From Siderastrea siderea (lineage: Eukaryota > Cnidaria > Anthozoa > Scleractinia > Rhizangiidae), in the NCBI GenBank assembly GCA_964030785.1, contig OZ034971.1, forward strand, positions 33,145,304 to 33,209,303: a stretch of DNA of 64,000 bases, read 5' to 3'. The position numbers were made by a program, and so were the translations under genes. The notes below the pieces were generated by a model. The model saw only the letters and a list, made by a program, of their open reading frames with translations, was not told where the DNA came from and ran no database searches. Positions 30,526-42,358 of the stretch are shown here, piece by piece (position 1 is the stretch's first letter; each line of letters starts with the position of its first letter).

Positions 30526-31480
30526 GCAACCACCTAGGATCTATGGTTTACCTAAGATCCACAAGGCCAACATACCGTTAAGGCCTATTGTGTCCTGCGT
30601 AAACACCTTTGCATATGACTTATCTGCTTTCTTGGCTAACATCTTATCTCCCTTAACAGGCAATTCAGATTTCACGGTGACCAACTCAGCTCACTTCGCA
30701 TCCATCATCAGCAGTGAGAGAGATTCAAGACAACGAGATCATGGTGTCCTTCGACGTAGAGTCACTATTCACCAACGTTCCAATTGAAGGTGCCGTACAA
30801 GCTGCGCGACGAAAGTTGGACAGCGATCACGGCCTTGCAGACCGCACAACGCTAACACCTGCTGAGATTGCGGACCTCTTGGATTTCGTATTAAGATCTA
30901 CATACTTCCGGTATAACGGATCGATTTACGAACAACAAGAAGGTGCAGCTATGGGGAGCCCAGTTTCCGCGGTTATTGCTAACCTCTACATGGGGGCGTT
31001 TGAAGAACAAGCAGTAGAGTCCGCACCCTACAAGCCCAAGATCTGGAAGCGCTACGTTGACGACACCTTCACCATCCTTGATCGCGGTAATGTTGACAGC
31101 TTCTTACACCACCTCAACAGTCAGCAACCCACCATCCGCTTTACCATGGAAACCGAGAAAGGGAGTAAGATCGCCTTCCTCGACACGTCAGTTTCTAGAG
31201 AACCGGACGGCCGCCTTACCACCAGCGTCTACAGAAAACCAATAAGACCGGCCACCACCCGCCTTGGAACGAGGTAAAGTTTATTGATCGAGACTCACAC
31301 TGGTACACCCGTAGGGTCAAGGAAGCTATCCACATAAGACTTCACCCTGATAACATCAATAGGGACAACGGAATTGAAATTCCTGAAGCGTGGATACCAA
31401 CGATCAAGAAACACAACAGGAGACCGGTACATCAGCGAACCGTCGAGGGAACAACTTGAAATCGGACCTCTCGGGAAACA
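30526..31480 (+). pseudogene. PLE reverse transcriptase fragment joined to endonuclease tail
   Basis: Begins RIYGLPKIHKA and LRPIVSCVNTFAYDLS (RT fingers), shifts frame near 30715, then runs open to 31277 with MVSFDVESLFTNVP, GAAMGSPVSAVIANLYM and the catalytic KRYVDDTF. After VYRKP (~31240) it jumps to the endonuclease C-terminus (WNEVKFIDRD, RRVKEAIHIRLHPDN), so the RT thumb and GIY-YIG core are deleted. Non-functional alone. Confidence 0.8.
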
Positions 31481-31562
31481 ACTTCACAGAGGAACAACAA
31501 GGATCGAAACGCACCAATCACAGCCGACCATCGTGATTCATATGGTGACGCGCAACCAGTCG

Positions 31563-31622
31563 AGCTCATCGCCTGATGAAGACTAGCAGTAAGCAGTCGA
31601 AACGTCGCGATCTACAACTCAA
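31563..31622 (+). ncRNA. Hammerhead-ribozyme-like motif (PLE end, plus strand)
   Basis: CTGATGA at 31573-31579; stem II GACT (31581-31584) with AGTC (31595-31598); GAAA at 31599-31602; then CGTC with predicted cleavage after C31606. Stem I pairs ATCGC (31568-31572) with GCGAT (31607-31611), and GAG (31562-31564) with CTC (31618-31620) beyond an internal loop. Stem III is only the palindrome ACGT, which would need a dimer, as reported for minimal PLE hammerheads. One extra A between CTGATGA and stem II departs from consensus. Confidence 0.6.
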
Positions 31623-31680
31623 GTGACTACATCGTGAGACAAACGACATACACTTTATTATTTAACTGAAACTGTAATAT

Positions 31681-32329
31681 AACACTCATTAACTGTTAAA
31701 ATAGACCTTCAGATGTCAATGTGAACTTTAACTGCCAGAAATTCATTGAGACAAAACTTTTGTACCGTAATAATTCGATTTAGCGCTCTCCTTCCAATAA
31801 TAGCCCTTCTTCTAATAAGCGCTCCCCCTTGAGTGTTGTTTTGCTAATAAGCGCCTCCTTCCCTTATTGTGAAGGAGACATCGAAGACACTGACATAGAA
31901 TAGACTAATTAAACAAGTGAATTATGGTCTTTTGTCCCATGTGAAATAAATAGTAAAGGCATTGACTTGGAATGGACAAGAGAATGCTTTTCTGACTATG
32001 CGAACCCGTAAAGTTAAAGTCGGTTGCGTCCGATTGTTATGTCAAAAAAGACGGCTTCTTTCAAAAAAGCGCCCTCCTTTGAGCTACCAAAAGTAAATTA
32101 GCGTCCCGCGCGCTAGGTCGAATCATTACGGTACCTGTTTGACAGATGCCGTTACCACGTTGTAATCTTGTAATAAACGGCAACATTAAGCGTTCTAATC
32201 TTTCTACAGAAGAAGGGCCGCACTTCGAAGACTTAAAGTAAACCTTTAAGTACGCGCGCAAACGGTGCAGCACTTGCCCTTCCATTCACAGCGCAAACAA
32301 AAGGACTTGAGTATATCTATTAAGATAAC
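31681..32329. other. No gene seen
   Basis: Intergenic. A short degenerate repeat with TAATAAGCGCTCC / TAATAAGCGCCTCC phrases lies at 31790-31870. Nothing else is recognised. Confidence 0.5.
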
Positions 32330-32745
32330 TGATCTCTTTACACGCATCTCCGCAAATGTCATCTATTGCATGACGTGCACCTTATGGAAGAGGATATACA
32401 TTGGCGAAAGGGGAGAAGACTAGGCGACCGCTTCCGCGAACACCTGCGAGACGTCGAAAGAAATGACAAGGACCCATGCAAAGCAGTCGCTTGACACTTC
32501 AATCTCCCTGACACTTGACAGACTATGGTCTTTCCCTACATCAGGGCAACACAGAAAGCCGTAAAAATTGAGAGCAAACATTCATCTTTCAAATCGGCAC
32601 CCTTAATCCCCACGGGATTACGTTGCCTGTTTTTGATCAATAGCGTAACTGCACCATTCTACATTTAAACCAGACACAACCCACAGTCCCTTGATTCGCT
32701 CTGACGAAGAGCTAACGCTGTAAACGCCAGCTTTTGAGTTTCTTC
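32330..32745 (+). pseudogene. Second PLE fragment: GIY-YIG remnant with degenerate hammerhead end
   Basis: In one frame the segment reads KRIYIGERGRRLGDRFREHL and then an NDKDP...HFNLPD stretch, which is a PLE-type GIY-YIG domain of a different subfamily from the copy at 30 kb; stops interrupt it. Near the end CTGACGA (32701-32707) with AGAGCTAACGCTG resembles a hammerhead core, but the expected GAAA reads GTAA, so it should be dead. Confidence 0.65.
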
Positions 32746-32973
32746 ATGAAGGACAATTTATCTCATGAACTCAGCTGATACGTTCAAGTTTTTGTGTTTC
32801 ACTTCCCCACTGACGCAACATCACAGTTTCTTTAGAAACTCCTTTTTTTTTCGTATACCTGTTTGTAAACAATTGCACTGAAACATTCATTTTACACATC
32901 CATGTTCCATATTCTCCCCCCAACTTTTTTGCTCTTTGGATTTATGATCAACCACCCCACCTCTTTTTTGTAG

Positions 32974-35900
32974 AACGTGTGACTTTGCTGTTTGTTGGTG
33001 ATGTTGCATTTTCCGGTCCAGTGAAATATTACGTGGAACATGGCTATCACACATACAATGATTCTTTTAATGACGTGGCATCATACATTAGAGAAGGTGA
33101 CATCTCGGTGGCGAATTTGGAAACTCCCTTTGTAAGCAAAGATGTCTATCGCTACAAATACAAAGGAAGAAAATCAGTCATACTGGATGCAAGTCCAAAT
33201 GCCGCCCCAGCATTAAGGTAAAATGACAGCTCTACAAAATAATGTAATATTTCTTCCTGGGTATTGTTATTAATGATATGATAATAAGGGATGGAGAGTC
33301 GCTCTGACCCTCCACACGCCCGATAGCATACTTCCTCTGTTTAAGCGTCGATATTCATCCCCATGAACCCCCCATAACATAAGCCCTCCTTCCAATACGC
33401 AAACAAAGAAAGATACAAAGGCATCCAAGAACTTAAAAGACCCTAACACTTGATCTCTCGTTATTCTTTTGATTCCGGATTCAAAGTCAGAAAGCCTGAG
33501 AGAATCCCTTTAAGCAATCCAAGGACTTGTAAACTTTGCCTGTATCCGGGTGCAAATCTGCCAGCTTAGCATCAGCGCCTGCCGGGTTTACAACCTGCCT
33601 GAGTTTGATGTAATGCAGCGCCGTTCTACTATTCTTCCAACCAACATGGTCCATAATGTCGTTCATATCAACATCAGCCAGCGCTAGAGAGACTGCGGAT
33701 CCGCTATGGAAGCCAAGAAGAGTGAATCGCTCGCTGGAAAGCTGACCGCGTAGTTCGGCAGAGTACAAATTTAATCGAGATTGGGCAGCTGCCGCCTCCA
33801 AACCGCGAGAAGAAATTTTACCTTCCTTGGACAGGGAACGGAAAAAAAAGCCCGAACCCAGGTCAACCGTTTAAGCTTCTCTGGCTCTCCTGCCAGAAGT
33901 CTCCCAGTACTCGATCACCCGATGAGAGATGGAGGACACCACCCTTGCCATGACCTGATGCGCCCGAAGAAACAGAAAGACGTAAGTGCTTTTCGTCTCT
34001 CCAAGGAACGCAGTCCTTCCACGAGTCCAAAAACCGCCAATGAATTATTTCCTCTCTGAGACCAGGTGACAAGAAGACTTGCCCATTGGAGCTAGCTGAC
34101 GAAATGGCACGAGCCATCTCTCTAATGAACAGCTTAGCTGCAGGGATGGCTAGGGAAAGTGAAATACATGTCCCCTGAAAGCGCTGCAAAGTCTTAACAT
34201 CCACAAATTTACGGCGAGCCAAGATCTCTTCTCGCAGTGAAACCCAAGAAATATTCTTTCGTTGCAGTACCAGAAACGACTGCCTCTGAGAGTCAACGAC
34301 AAAACCCAGATACTCCAAAGAAGTGGTTGGGTGCAGCACAGACTTGCTTATCCCAATCGGGTAACCAAGCTCGACCAAAACAGACAGGACAACAAAAATA
34401 GAAGCCTGGGCCGCCTTGAAACTGAATTCCTCTAGCCTATCACGACCAAGGACCGGACTGGGTCAGCAGCTCACCGTTCAGGCGGTCGTCGATGTAAAGG
34501 GAACAAGGTATCCCTTGATCACGAAGGGAACTAGAAACCACCAGGCCAATAGAATGGTAGATAAATGGCAAGATTTTCCAACCAAACGGCAAAGTACGAC
34601 ACACGAACCAAAGGCCACCCCACTCGAAGCCAAAATACGCCTGCGAGTCCGGTGTCAGAAGGATGTGATCGTACCCTGACTTGTCATCACATTTAGTCAT
34701 ATAAGAACCTTGGTACACATATCTCGGAACATCAGTAATCTTGTCTAAAGAAAAAGGAGCATCTTTCATCGAGAGGTTCAAAAACCTTGCATCCACGCAC
34801 AGGGTTTCGATGGTTCAACGGTCAGCGGTAGTATCAATTGTGGAAGGCTGACCATTCCCTCACGGGGTGATGTCGCAGCTCTTACAAGGTCTTCTCTGAT
34901 TTGCTGAGAAAACAATACACCGAACAACAAAACAATGGACCCTAGCCCTGAAAACAATAGAGCTGCGTGATACCAAGGTCCAATGAAATTAGAGGTTGTT
35001 AAGAGCTGCGGGGCTACCGCCCTCACGACCCCAAACGCGAACGGCGCCGGAGGACACGCGTTTTAAAATTTCCTCACAGACAAAGTTCCTAAATTTGTCA
35101 CAAGAACCATGGTTGGGGAAGCGTTTGGCGGGAGGCAGGTCCGAGCAGTATTGCGAGTTTTTATAGACTCCAGAGAAAGATTCACGAAATTCAAAGATGT
35201 CCACCTTGTTACGAATCCAATTGAGGAACTTCTCTTTCGCCGAATAACCACTTAAAATCACTTCCCACGCAGTAGGATTAGTATGAATGTCCCCAGCAAC
35301 AAACGCGTTAGGATCTCTTAATCTTAGCAGTTCAATTTCCGGAACAATTCCAGACCGTAACACGTCCTCCCAGTCACCTGAGGATAGACTTTCTCCCTCC
35401 TGAACGGCCCATTAACATTAACTCACGACACGGTCTCTCTAGGACAAGTAGTCAAAGCTTGCATTCTAAAGCGATCAAACTGACTCTCACACAACTGCAA
35501 TCTTCTTTTCTTTACCGGTCGGATCTACAACGAAGTGGCAGAGAGAAGAATGGAAAAACTTAGCACTAAAGGAATGAAAAAATGGGAGAATTGTAGCAGC
35601 AAGACCTGGGATCCTCGATCAGGAGGGAGCAACTGCACACGCCTTTAAACAGTACGTCTATCGACTACCGAGAAATGCGGTAGGACGACAGGAGTTACTC
35701 GCCCCAATCTAGAGGATGGAAAACCGATAATTCTTAATAGGGCCCATCTCCCAAGGGGATACGATTCTTATTTATGTTTTAAATAAAAAGACATTCAAAA
35801 CAATTTGTCCCATTTTATATGTAGATTAGAAGTTCCTTTCTTTGGATCCCAAAGGAGTTTATTAAGACCCACCAAAGACACAGTCTAATCTTTATTAATG

Positions 35901-38900
35901 TACTCTCTTCAATACACATTGATTATCCTTACAAGAGATCACATGCAAAACTATTTGTTCTGGTCTTGTCCAGAGGAAAACGGCAGACTTCAAAAAGTGT
36001 CTGATTTCCTCTAAAGAAGAGTCTGCAGTAGCTTTTTGGGCGTTTTCCAATTTTTTGATGCGTCTCATCACCTCCTCAATATTACGCCCATCCTTAAAAC
36101 AAAACAAGACCTTATTACGAATTCAGCACAAATACGCATATTTACCACATATACTCAATGACTGGAACACCCAAGAATTAATTGCGTTGAGTATGAACAA
36201 AATGAATAGTCCCAGGGGTGTTTCCGCATCACCAAAGCGAATCAAGAATGATAACATCATGCCTTGTTACGAAGCTCGCAACAAAAAACAAAAAATTCAA
36301 ACATCCAAAAGAACCAACAAAATATTTGCGAAACCGAACACGCAAAAACCTGAAGAAGAGCCAAATTCCATACTCGGCCACCCAGGCAAAAATTAATGTC
36401 ATTCTCGGCCACACAGGCAAAAGTTAAATTTCACTTTTTCGGCCACACAGGCAAAAACAAACTTCATTCTTAGCCACACAGGCAAGAGTTATACTTCATT
36501 CTCGGCCACACAGGCAAAAGTTAAACTTCATTCTCGGCCTCACAGGCAAAAGTTAAATTTCATTCTCGACCCCATAGGCAAAAGTTGAACTTCATTCTCC
36601 GCCCCACAGGCAAAAGTTAAACTTCATTCCCCGCCCCACAGGCAAAAGTTAAACTTCATTCTCGGCCCCATAGGCAAACGTTAAACTTCATTCTCGGCCC
36701 TACAGGCAAAAGTCAAACTTCATTCTCCACCACACAGGCAAGAGTTAAACTTCATTCTCGGCCATACAGGCAAAAGTTAAACTTCATTCTCCGCCACACA
36801 GGCAAAAGTTAAACTTCATTCTCAGCGACACAGGCAAAAGTTAAATCTCATTCTCGGCCACACAGGCAAACTTTAAATCTCATTCTCGGCCACACAGGCA
36901 AAAGTCAAACTTCATTCTCGGCCACACAGGCAAACTTTAAATCTCATTCTGCGCCACACAGGCAAAAGTTAAACTTCATTCTCCGCCACACAGGCAAAAG
37001 ATAAACTTCATTCTTAGCCACACAGGCAAAAGTTAAATTTCATTCTCGGCCACACAGGCAAACTTTAAATTTCATACTCGGCCACACAGGCAAAAGTCAA
37101 ACTTCAATCACGGCCACACAGGCAAAATTTTACATTGTACTTAATTACTTATTACCTGTCTTATTTTACTTTTGTCTTCTTTTATGTACAACCTAGTCAA
37201 AGCAATTTAATTTTTTTTGTAACTACTCAGCTCGTTTAGTTTATTTCTATTCTGGGTAGTTTTTTTGCCTATTTTAGTTAATTTAGTTTATAGTGTAATT
37301 TTTTCTATTTAATTTGGCAAAATAAAATGGTTGTTGTTGTTAATTCTCTGCCCCACAGGCAAACTGCGCAAATTGAATAACTGACGTTAGACGTTCAAAA
37401 AATATTTAAAACTGCCGGCAATCTATAAAACGATTCTTTATGCTCACAAACAAGCCACACAGGTATTGTTTCAGTAATTAAGTGCATACCCCACAGGCAA
37501 GTAGGCGTAGCCCAATCTCAAAATTACTTCGATATGAAACTTAAATGATTTCAAAACTTAAAAATTCAAAAGGAAACAGCACCAAGAAGGAAAAAACGCC
37601 TACACGAAAGTCCAATCCAGAAATATAGAGAAATAACGTCAAGAGGACATAGAGCTACCCACAAAAACGACCAAAATATACTCAAGAAATACTTCGTCAA
37701 CTTGCGCTGGGACGTTGGCGGCTACTTGCTCAGGTGCATCTGGAACAGCCCCTGGAGCTGGCTGAACTACACAGCATCTTGAACGACTCGAGCAACTTCT
37801 CCAGCTTATGCCGGACGAGGATCTTGTTCATCAGCCATAAAGTGAGTCGGGTTTGAAGACAATCCAAGATGACCGACCTTGTCACGGACTCGAGTGAAGT
37901 AAATGGGTGGGGCATGCATTCTCTTTATATACTCATTATTACAATCCCCAGGGACCGTATTACCAATTCAAATGGACTTCGAATAGGATTCTATGCCAAT
38001 CTTCCTCTCAGAGGGACACTTACTCACTTTCGTGTTTAAGGTCCCGTGTCCCCCTTATGTGCCACTTGGTATGAAGATAGAGGTCTCGAAAACGGTAACC
38101 GAACGGGACTTTTCTTTTAACTGGAACAAGTTAATCATAACTGAATGTCTAAAAGGCCGGGCTACCCATGGAGTGATTTTCGTACACTTTGTAGAGCATT
38201 CTGTACTGCGCAATGGATCACATTTTTACCAGGAAATCTGTCTTAAAGAGTATTTAAAATTAAACTGTTTTGTCTAACTGAAACGTCCGTCGAGTACTAC
38301 CCTCTCCACAAGATGACTCGATATCATATTACGTCGGTAAGTGTAGCTATGCTGCAAGCTGCTCTCAAGAGAAACGGAAACCGGAGATAGCATTGGTGGT
38401 AAAATTGCCGTCGTCCTCAATTCTTACCCTAAACAAAACAATTACCGAGATTACCCTTATCCTCTTGTTTTTCTGGAGCACGGTTATGCCATTGTGTTCA
38501 TATCTATTTGAGTGGTAGCTATTTTGCCTTTCCAGTTTTGCAGGGTTTGATGCGGTCACAATTGCCAACAACCATATGAACGATTTTGGCTCTAGAGGTG
38601 TCCAATTTACTATTGATGTTCTTAAAAAGACAGGAATAAAATACTTCGGTGCTACTTATGGAAAGTGGGACTCTTCCCAGGTAATTCTTTTTTTCCTTTA
38701 GTTCGATAGTGAAATCCGTTTGATAGCATGACATAGCAGGTATGCCTAGAAGATCTCTTATCCGTCCTTTGGCAGATACTGTTAACATCAACATTTATAA
38801 CAGGCTTGGTAAACGGTAAGCAGCTTCGAATCTCTTGGAGTTCTTCTTGGTTTTACTTTATCCATTTGTAATTTTTCTCTCTTTCTGTTCCTAATGTAGA

Positions 38901-41900
38901 AACCTCTTATCCTGGAAGCAAAAGGAATAAAGATCGGATTTCTTGGTTATTGTGACACCCCATCTCAGAACAAAAACTGTACCGAAATGAGAATGCTGTA
39001 CAACTCTGGACCTGCCATTTATACGGATGACATTGCCACTAGAGACGTCAACAACTTAAAAAAGGTTCGAGTTAAATGATGTAACAAATTCCTAAAGTTC
39101 ACAAGTGAGTTAAGATGCTCTTATACTGCAAGCAACATTGCAGGGTGCACTAAAATTTCTATGATCTTCAACTACAGACGAATTCCCCATTTGTAACTTC
39201 GAGCTGATTGGCATCCCCTGTCTGGTGTCTAGCGCGCTTTTTAAGGAAAGGATCCATCTACCTAATATTCTTCAAAAAACGTTTGTAAACCGATCTGATT
39301 TTTTCTCTAAATTTTCGGTGACTTCTGTCCATCTTCATCAGAGCTTAAGTGAAAGTTCGTTGGTGCTCGCGCTTACAAGCTCGTGCGTTGTCGATGACGT
39401 CCCTGATTTTGAATTAACGGCATATAAGTGCGAGGGAACGCTTTCCTCTCGTTCACGGCGTCGCCGTCCATGGTGGAGTGCCACGATTCTAAGAAAAGCC
39501 TCTTTCCGTAGGTGGATATGCCGCGCTCGAGGATTTGGGCATCTCTCGAATGTATATCATGATCCGTCGTTTCAGCGTGTTGTTTAATTGCTGATTCTTT
39601 GTTGCTCGCGCGGCCTGCCGATCGCAATACCGCGGCCGATCGCGGCCTACCGATCGCAAATGTCTACTACCGATCGCAATACTGGTTCAAGTACCTAATA
39701 TTCACCCAGTTTGGTCTTTATGGCGGAGCTCCCTCGCGGGCCTTCGGCTCATGAGAACCGATCCTCAGGCTCACGAGATGCGTAAATCCATGGGAACCGA
39801 TTTCGATGGTCACGACCCATGTAAAAGCATCCCGAAATGTACCCATCAAAGATGTTCTAGTAGATGCCTTTCCAGCCCAACATCTTGAAACGTTAAAGTA
39901 CGGAAATAGGACTTAATCTGGTCAACAGTTACCTACGCTTTTAAGAACTAGGCAGCCACACCATGTAAAGGTTTCCAAGTGTCCCCAACTGTTGTATTGA
40001 AATAGACGCATCCCAGCCACCCACTGAACAAGTTCAGTTGTTGGCTGCTAGATTAGATATTGACATGGGGAAACTGATACCTGTAATGAATTAGTTAATG
40101 GCGTTATGATGTAAATTCACAAATACCTCAATCTTAACGCCTGGAATTTTACTATTTTTCAAAGGCCAAAGTTCACATCATTGTTGTCCTTTTGCACTTT
40201 GGACAAGAACGTCACAGACGACCCCTTCCCTACCAGCTTCATATTAGCAAACATCTGATGTCTCTTGGCGTACAAGTGATCATTGGATCTCATCCACACG
40301 TGCTGCAGCCACATTGTTTCTATGAAAACAAGCTCGTAGCGTACAGTTTGGGGAACTTTTTGTTGTACCCGAATCAACCCAACAGCGGAAGTGCCCCGGT
40401 TATGTACAGTATGATATAACTATGAGTGGGTCTATGACAAATAAGCCACTTTTTTAGCATCCCGATGAACTAGTAGGAGGAGAGGTATGATAGGGGGTTG
40501 GTAATAATGGGGCAGTGGTAACCCGGAGTTTTTACACTACCAAATTGCCAAATCGCGTTGGTCCTGCACAACGTGCAGAAGTGAAAAACGTCTTTACATG
40601 TTAAAAACTCTTTGTCTCCCGACTCAGGAATCTGACGTTGCACTCAGTTTAAAAACTGTAAATAAATGACCCTTTGTTAATCTTCTATCAGCTTTACTAT
40701 CAAGCCCCTTCCCCAGGGCTTTTCCACATTTTAACATTTTAACACTTTTTTTTTATTTTTTGCCACAACACAGACCCCTCTTAGACTGCTAACAATCTAC
40801 AAGAAAAAAGCCTTGGGAACGAGGTTGCTTTAATATCTGAATGTTCTAACATTTCGTTTTGTTTATTTTCAGTTCGTGTATGGCCGATTGGGGATGAAAC
40901 CTGATAAAAACCGTATAGATTCATACGAATACTTCGTTCTTGGAAACTGCGAAAATTTGAAAATGACCCGTATGCTGAAAGTTACTATATCAAGGTACAT
41001 ATTATTAGGCGAGATATTTTTGTTTCGATTTGTCTTGAAAAAAATCTTAATTCTACCAATTATATTGAAAAAAACCAGGTCCTTAAATTCGGAGTATTTC
41101 TGTGTGGAAGCCATTCCACAAACTGTGGGGAATCTGGACATTAATTCGGCTCCATGCGAGTTTCGGGAAATACGTGGGCTTGGATTTTTTTGCCAGGCGC
41201 AGGGTTTTTTCAAAATCGAGGCTGAGTAATTCACCTGCGTGTTAAAAGTTTTTACAAAAGAGAGAGAGCTGTACCACAAATGCAATGTTCCTTTGCTAGG
41301 TACATGGCTTTGGCGCCAGGGAGCGGAAATCAACGACAGGAAAACCGACCTTGTAAAAAGGTTTCGACGATATTATTCATGTCTTGTGTTAACTTAACCC
41401 TATTCAGTCTGTTGACGAGGGGGAGGGGGAGATGAACGAGGCAGAAAGTGTACACACTGATCTCAAGTATACGAAGCTTCCTTGGAATCAAAACGAAAGC
41501 TGCTAAACGTTCTGACTTGGCAACCATATTATTTAGCCTTTTGAAATTCTGATATTTTGATCTCCTAATGAGTCTTTACGCCGGGTCGTAACTTTTACAA
41601 CTGACGGTCTTCGTACCTCATTGAGAAATCTAGGATACTGGATCCAATTTGGCGGCATCAAGGACCTTTTGTTTTTTCAACGTAATGTTTTTCCACTCAA
41701 ACGATTTTCAGAAATTAAAGTGCACAGATTCCCGATATCTTCTACAGAGGGGAATGATGAACATGACTGAAACTTGTACCACCGACCTACCAAACAAACA
41801 TCCGCTGACCGCTGTCTTCTCTAAGCCAAACGATCTACACAGGGATCAAATGCATGACGCGTGCGCAGTGCCCCCCCATAAATTTGGGAAGAAAAGTAAA

Positions 41901-42358
41901 GAAAATGTGAAAGATTCACTTAAACCACCAAACTAAATGCCGTTTCTGATAACGTTTAAGTTTTCTACGTTGAGTATATGATAAAAAACGGAGCAACTGT
42001 CATCAACAATTTTTATCGGCGCGAAATTCGGTTTGTCGGAACATTTTATGCATCGTTTTCAGACCAACTTCAGTAAACGCATGAACTGGTTCAAAGCTCA
42101 AGGCTTTGAAAAACCGAAGGTGACGTGGGTTTACTCCAGACAGGTTACTGAGACCACTGGGTTCAAAATGTTTACTAAATAGCGTCTCTCTTAACTCTCT
42201 TCTGCAGAAATGGCGTCCTGGGAGCAAAATATCTACCCTTGAAAATTGCTTTTGATCACGAAACCAAGCGACTTTACCCTGAACCTCTAAAGAACGCCAA
42301 ATGGATTAGAGTTTGTGGAAAGCAAGACAAGCAATGTCAAAAAAGTTGCAAGGAATAA
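32974..42358 (+). CDS. CapA/PgsA-like (PGA_cap) protein, copy 1, six exons visible, 5' exon not found
   Basis: Exons 32974-33217, 38536-38680, 38900-39064, 40165-40398, 40873-40994 and 42208-42358 have GT/AG borders and consistent phase, together ~353 codons to a TAA. Family signatures appear in order: LLFVGDVAFSG, SVANLETPF, IANNHMNDFG, LHFGQE, GSHPHVLQP and YSLGNF, all typical of the metallophosphatase-like PGA_cap domain of CapA/PgsA. In bacteria this protein takes part in making or exporting poly-gamma-glutamate. A bacterial-origin pgsA-like gene has been described in cnidarians, where poly-gamma-glutamate is found in nematocysts. The first exon starts in phase 1, so at least one upstream coding exon is missing; I could not identify it. 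The 151-base last exon ends QKSCKE. No stop or shift is seen. Confidence 0.8.
33487..35400 (-). pseudogene. DIRS-like retrotransposon fragment in intron 1 of CapA copy 1
   Basis: Minus-strand pieces in order: a gag/RT-linker part with LSGYSAKEKFLNWIRN and PPAKRFPNHGSC (35363-34989); RT with CDDKSGYDHILL and the catalytic CSLYIDDRL (34796-34440); RT/RNase H with YLGFVVDSQRQSF (34378-33863); and the C-terminal end of a tyrosine recombinase, MDHVGWKNSRTALHYIKL (33801-33487). The recombinase keeps the Tyr but the usual H-x-x-R reads LGFHSG, so it is dead, and its N-terminal part is deleted. Confidence 0.75.
35401..36371. other. Intronic, no gene assigned
   Basis: Sequence between the DIRS fragment and the minisatellite. 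A helical 70-residue frame on the minus strand (36107-35895, RRIKKLENAQKATAD) could be a remnant of a gag-like protein but has no recognisable motif. Confidence 0.4.
36372..37125 (+). repeat. 32-bp minisatellite, about 23 copies
   Basis: Tandem units of GGCAAAAGTTAAACTTCATT plus CTCGGCCACACA, constant 32-bp period, with point changes (CCCCATA, CTTTAAATCTC). Isolated CCCCACAGGCAA phrases recur at 37352 and 37488, so the array may once have been longer. It lies in intron 1 of CapA copy 1. Confidence 0.9.
37126..37345 (+). repeat. AT-rich retroelement-like 3' tail
   Basis: T-rich sequence ending GGCAAAATAAAATGG(TTG)n, which has an AATAAA signal and a short microsatellite tail like the 3' end of a LINE or SINE. 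No coding part attached. Confidence 0.4.
37346..38535. other. Rest of CapA copy 1 intron 1
   Basis: No gene. The part 38040-38270 aligns by eye with 44050-44250 in the corresponding intron of copy 2 (shared CTCGAAAACGGTAACCGA and GTTAATCATAACTGAAT), showing that introns were included in the duplication. Confidence 0.6.
39065..40164. other. CapA copy 1 intron 3
   Basis: Holds the PLE fragment at 39290-39650, then a short cluster of CCGATCGCAAT-type repeats at 39610-39680; otherwise nothing recognisable. Confidence 0.5.
39290..39650 (-). pseudogene. Third PLE fragment (GIY-YIG C-terminus) with hammerhead-like end
   Basis: On the minus strand: SAIKQHAETTDHDIHSRDAQ, ILERGISTYGKRLFLESWHS and NERKAFPRTYMPL, which is the region after the GIY-YIG core of a third PLE subfamily. 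Downstream on the same strand CTGATGA (39341-39335) with AAGATGGAC and CCGAAAA resembles the hammerhead core. Inserted in intron 3 of CapA copy 1. Confidence 0.65.
40995..42207. other. CapA copy 1 intron 5
   Basis: No gene or recognised repeat. Open frames on both strands (for example 41649-41936) lack protein resemblance. Confidence 0.5.

Larger units (their letters stand above)
29703..31665. mobile_element. Penelope-like element, rearranged copy with inverted ends
   Basis: Bases ~29703-30110 and ~31255-31665 are reverse complements, both being the 3' end of a Penelope-like element (PLE). On the minus strand lies an RT tail plus GIY-YIG endonuclease; on the plus strand an RT palm fragment joined to the end of the endonuclease. 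The switch point is near 30525. PLE copies are known to occur with partial tandem or inverted terminal copies. Insertion lies 50 bases right of the Polinton. Confidence 0.8.

Noticed and set aside
36372..37125. CRISPR-like appearance of the 32-bp repeat array
   Set aside because: Units are directly adjacent with no distinct spacers, the variation is point mutation, there is no cas gene, and the context is a eukaryotic intron.
39225..39587. Plus-strand 120-residue frame
   Set aside because: It is the antisense of the Penelope-like GIY-YIG fragment on the minus strand.
40876..41229. 117-residue frame at the CapA fifth exon
   Set aside because: Only the first ~40 codons are the exon; the rest reads into the intron past the donor at 40995.
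32974..42358. Bacterial contamination as the source of the CapA-like sequence
   Set aside because: The gene is split by GT/AG introns with consistent phases, is duplicated with its introns, and is surrounded by animal transposons.
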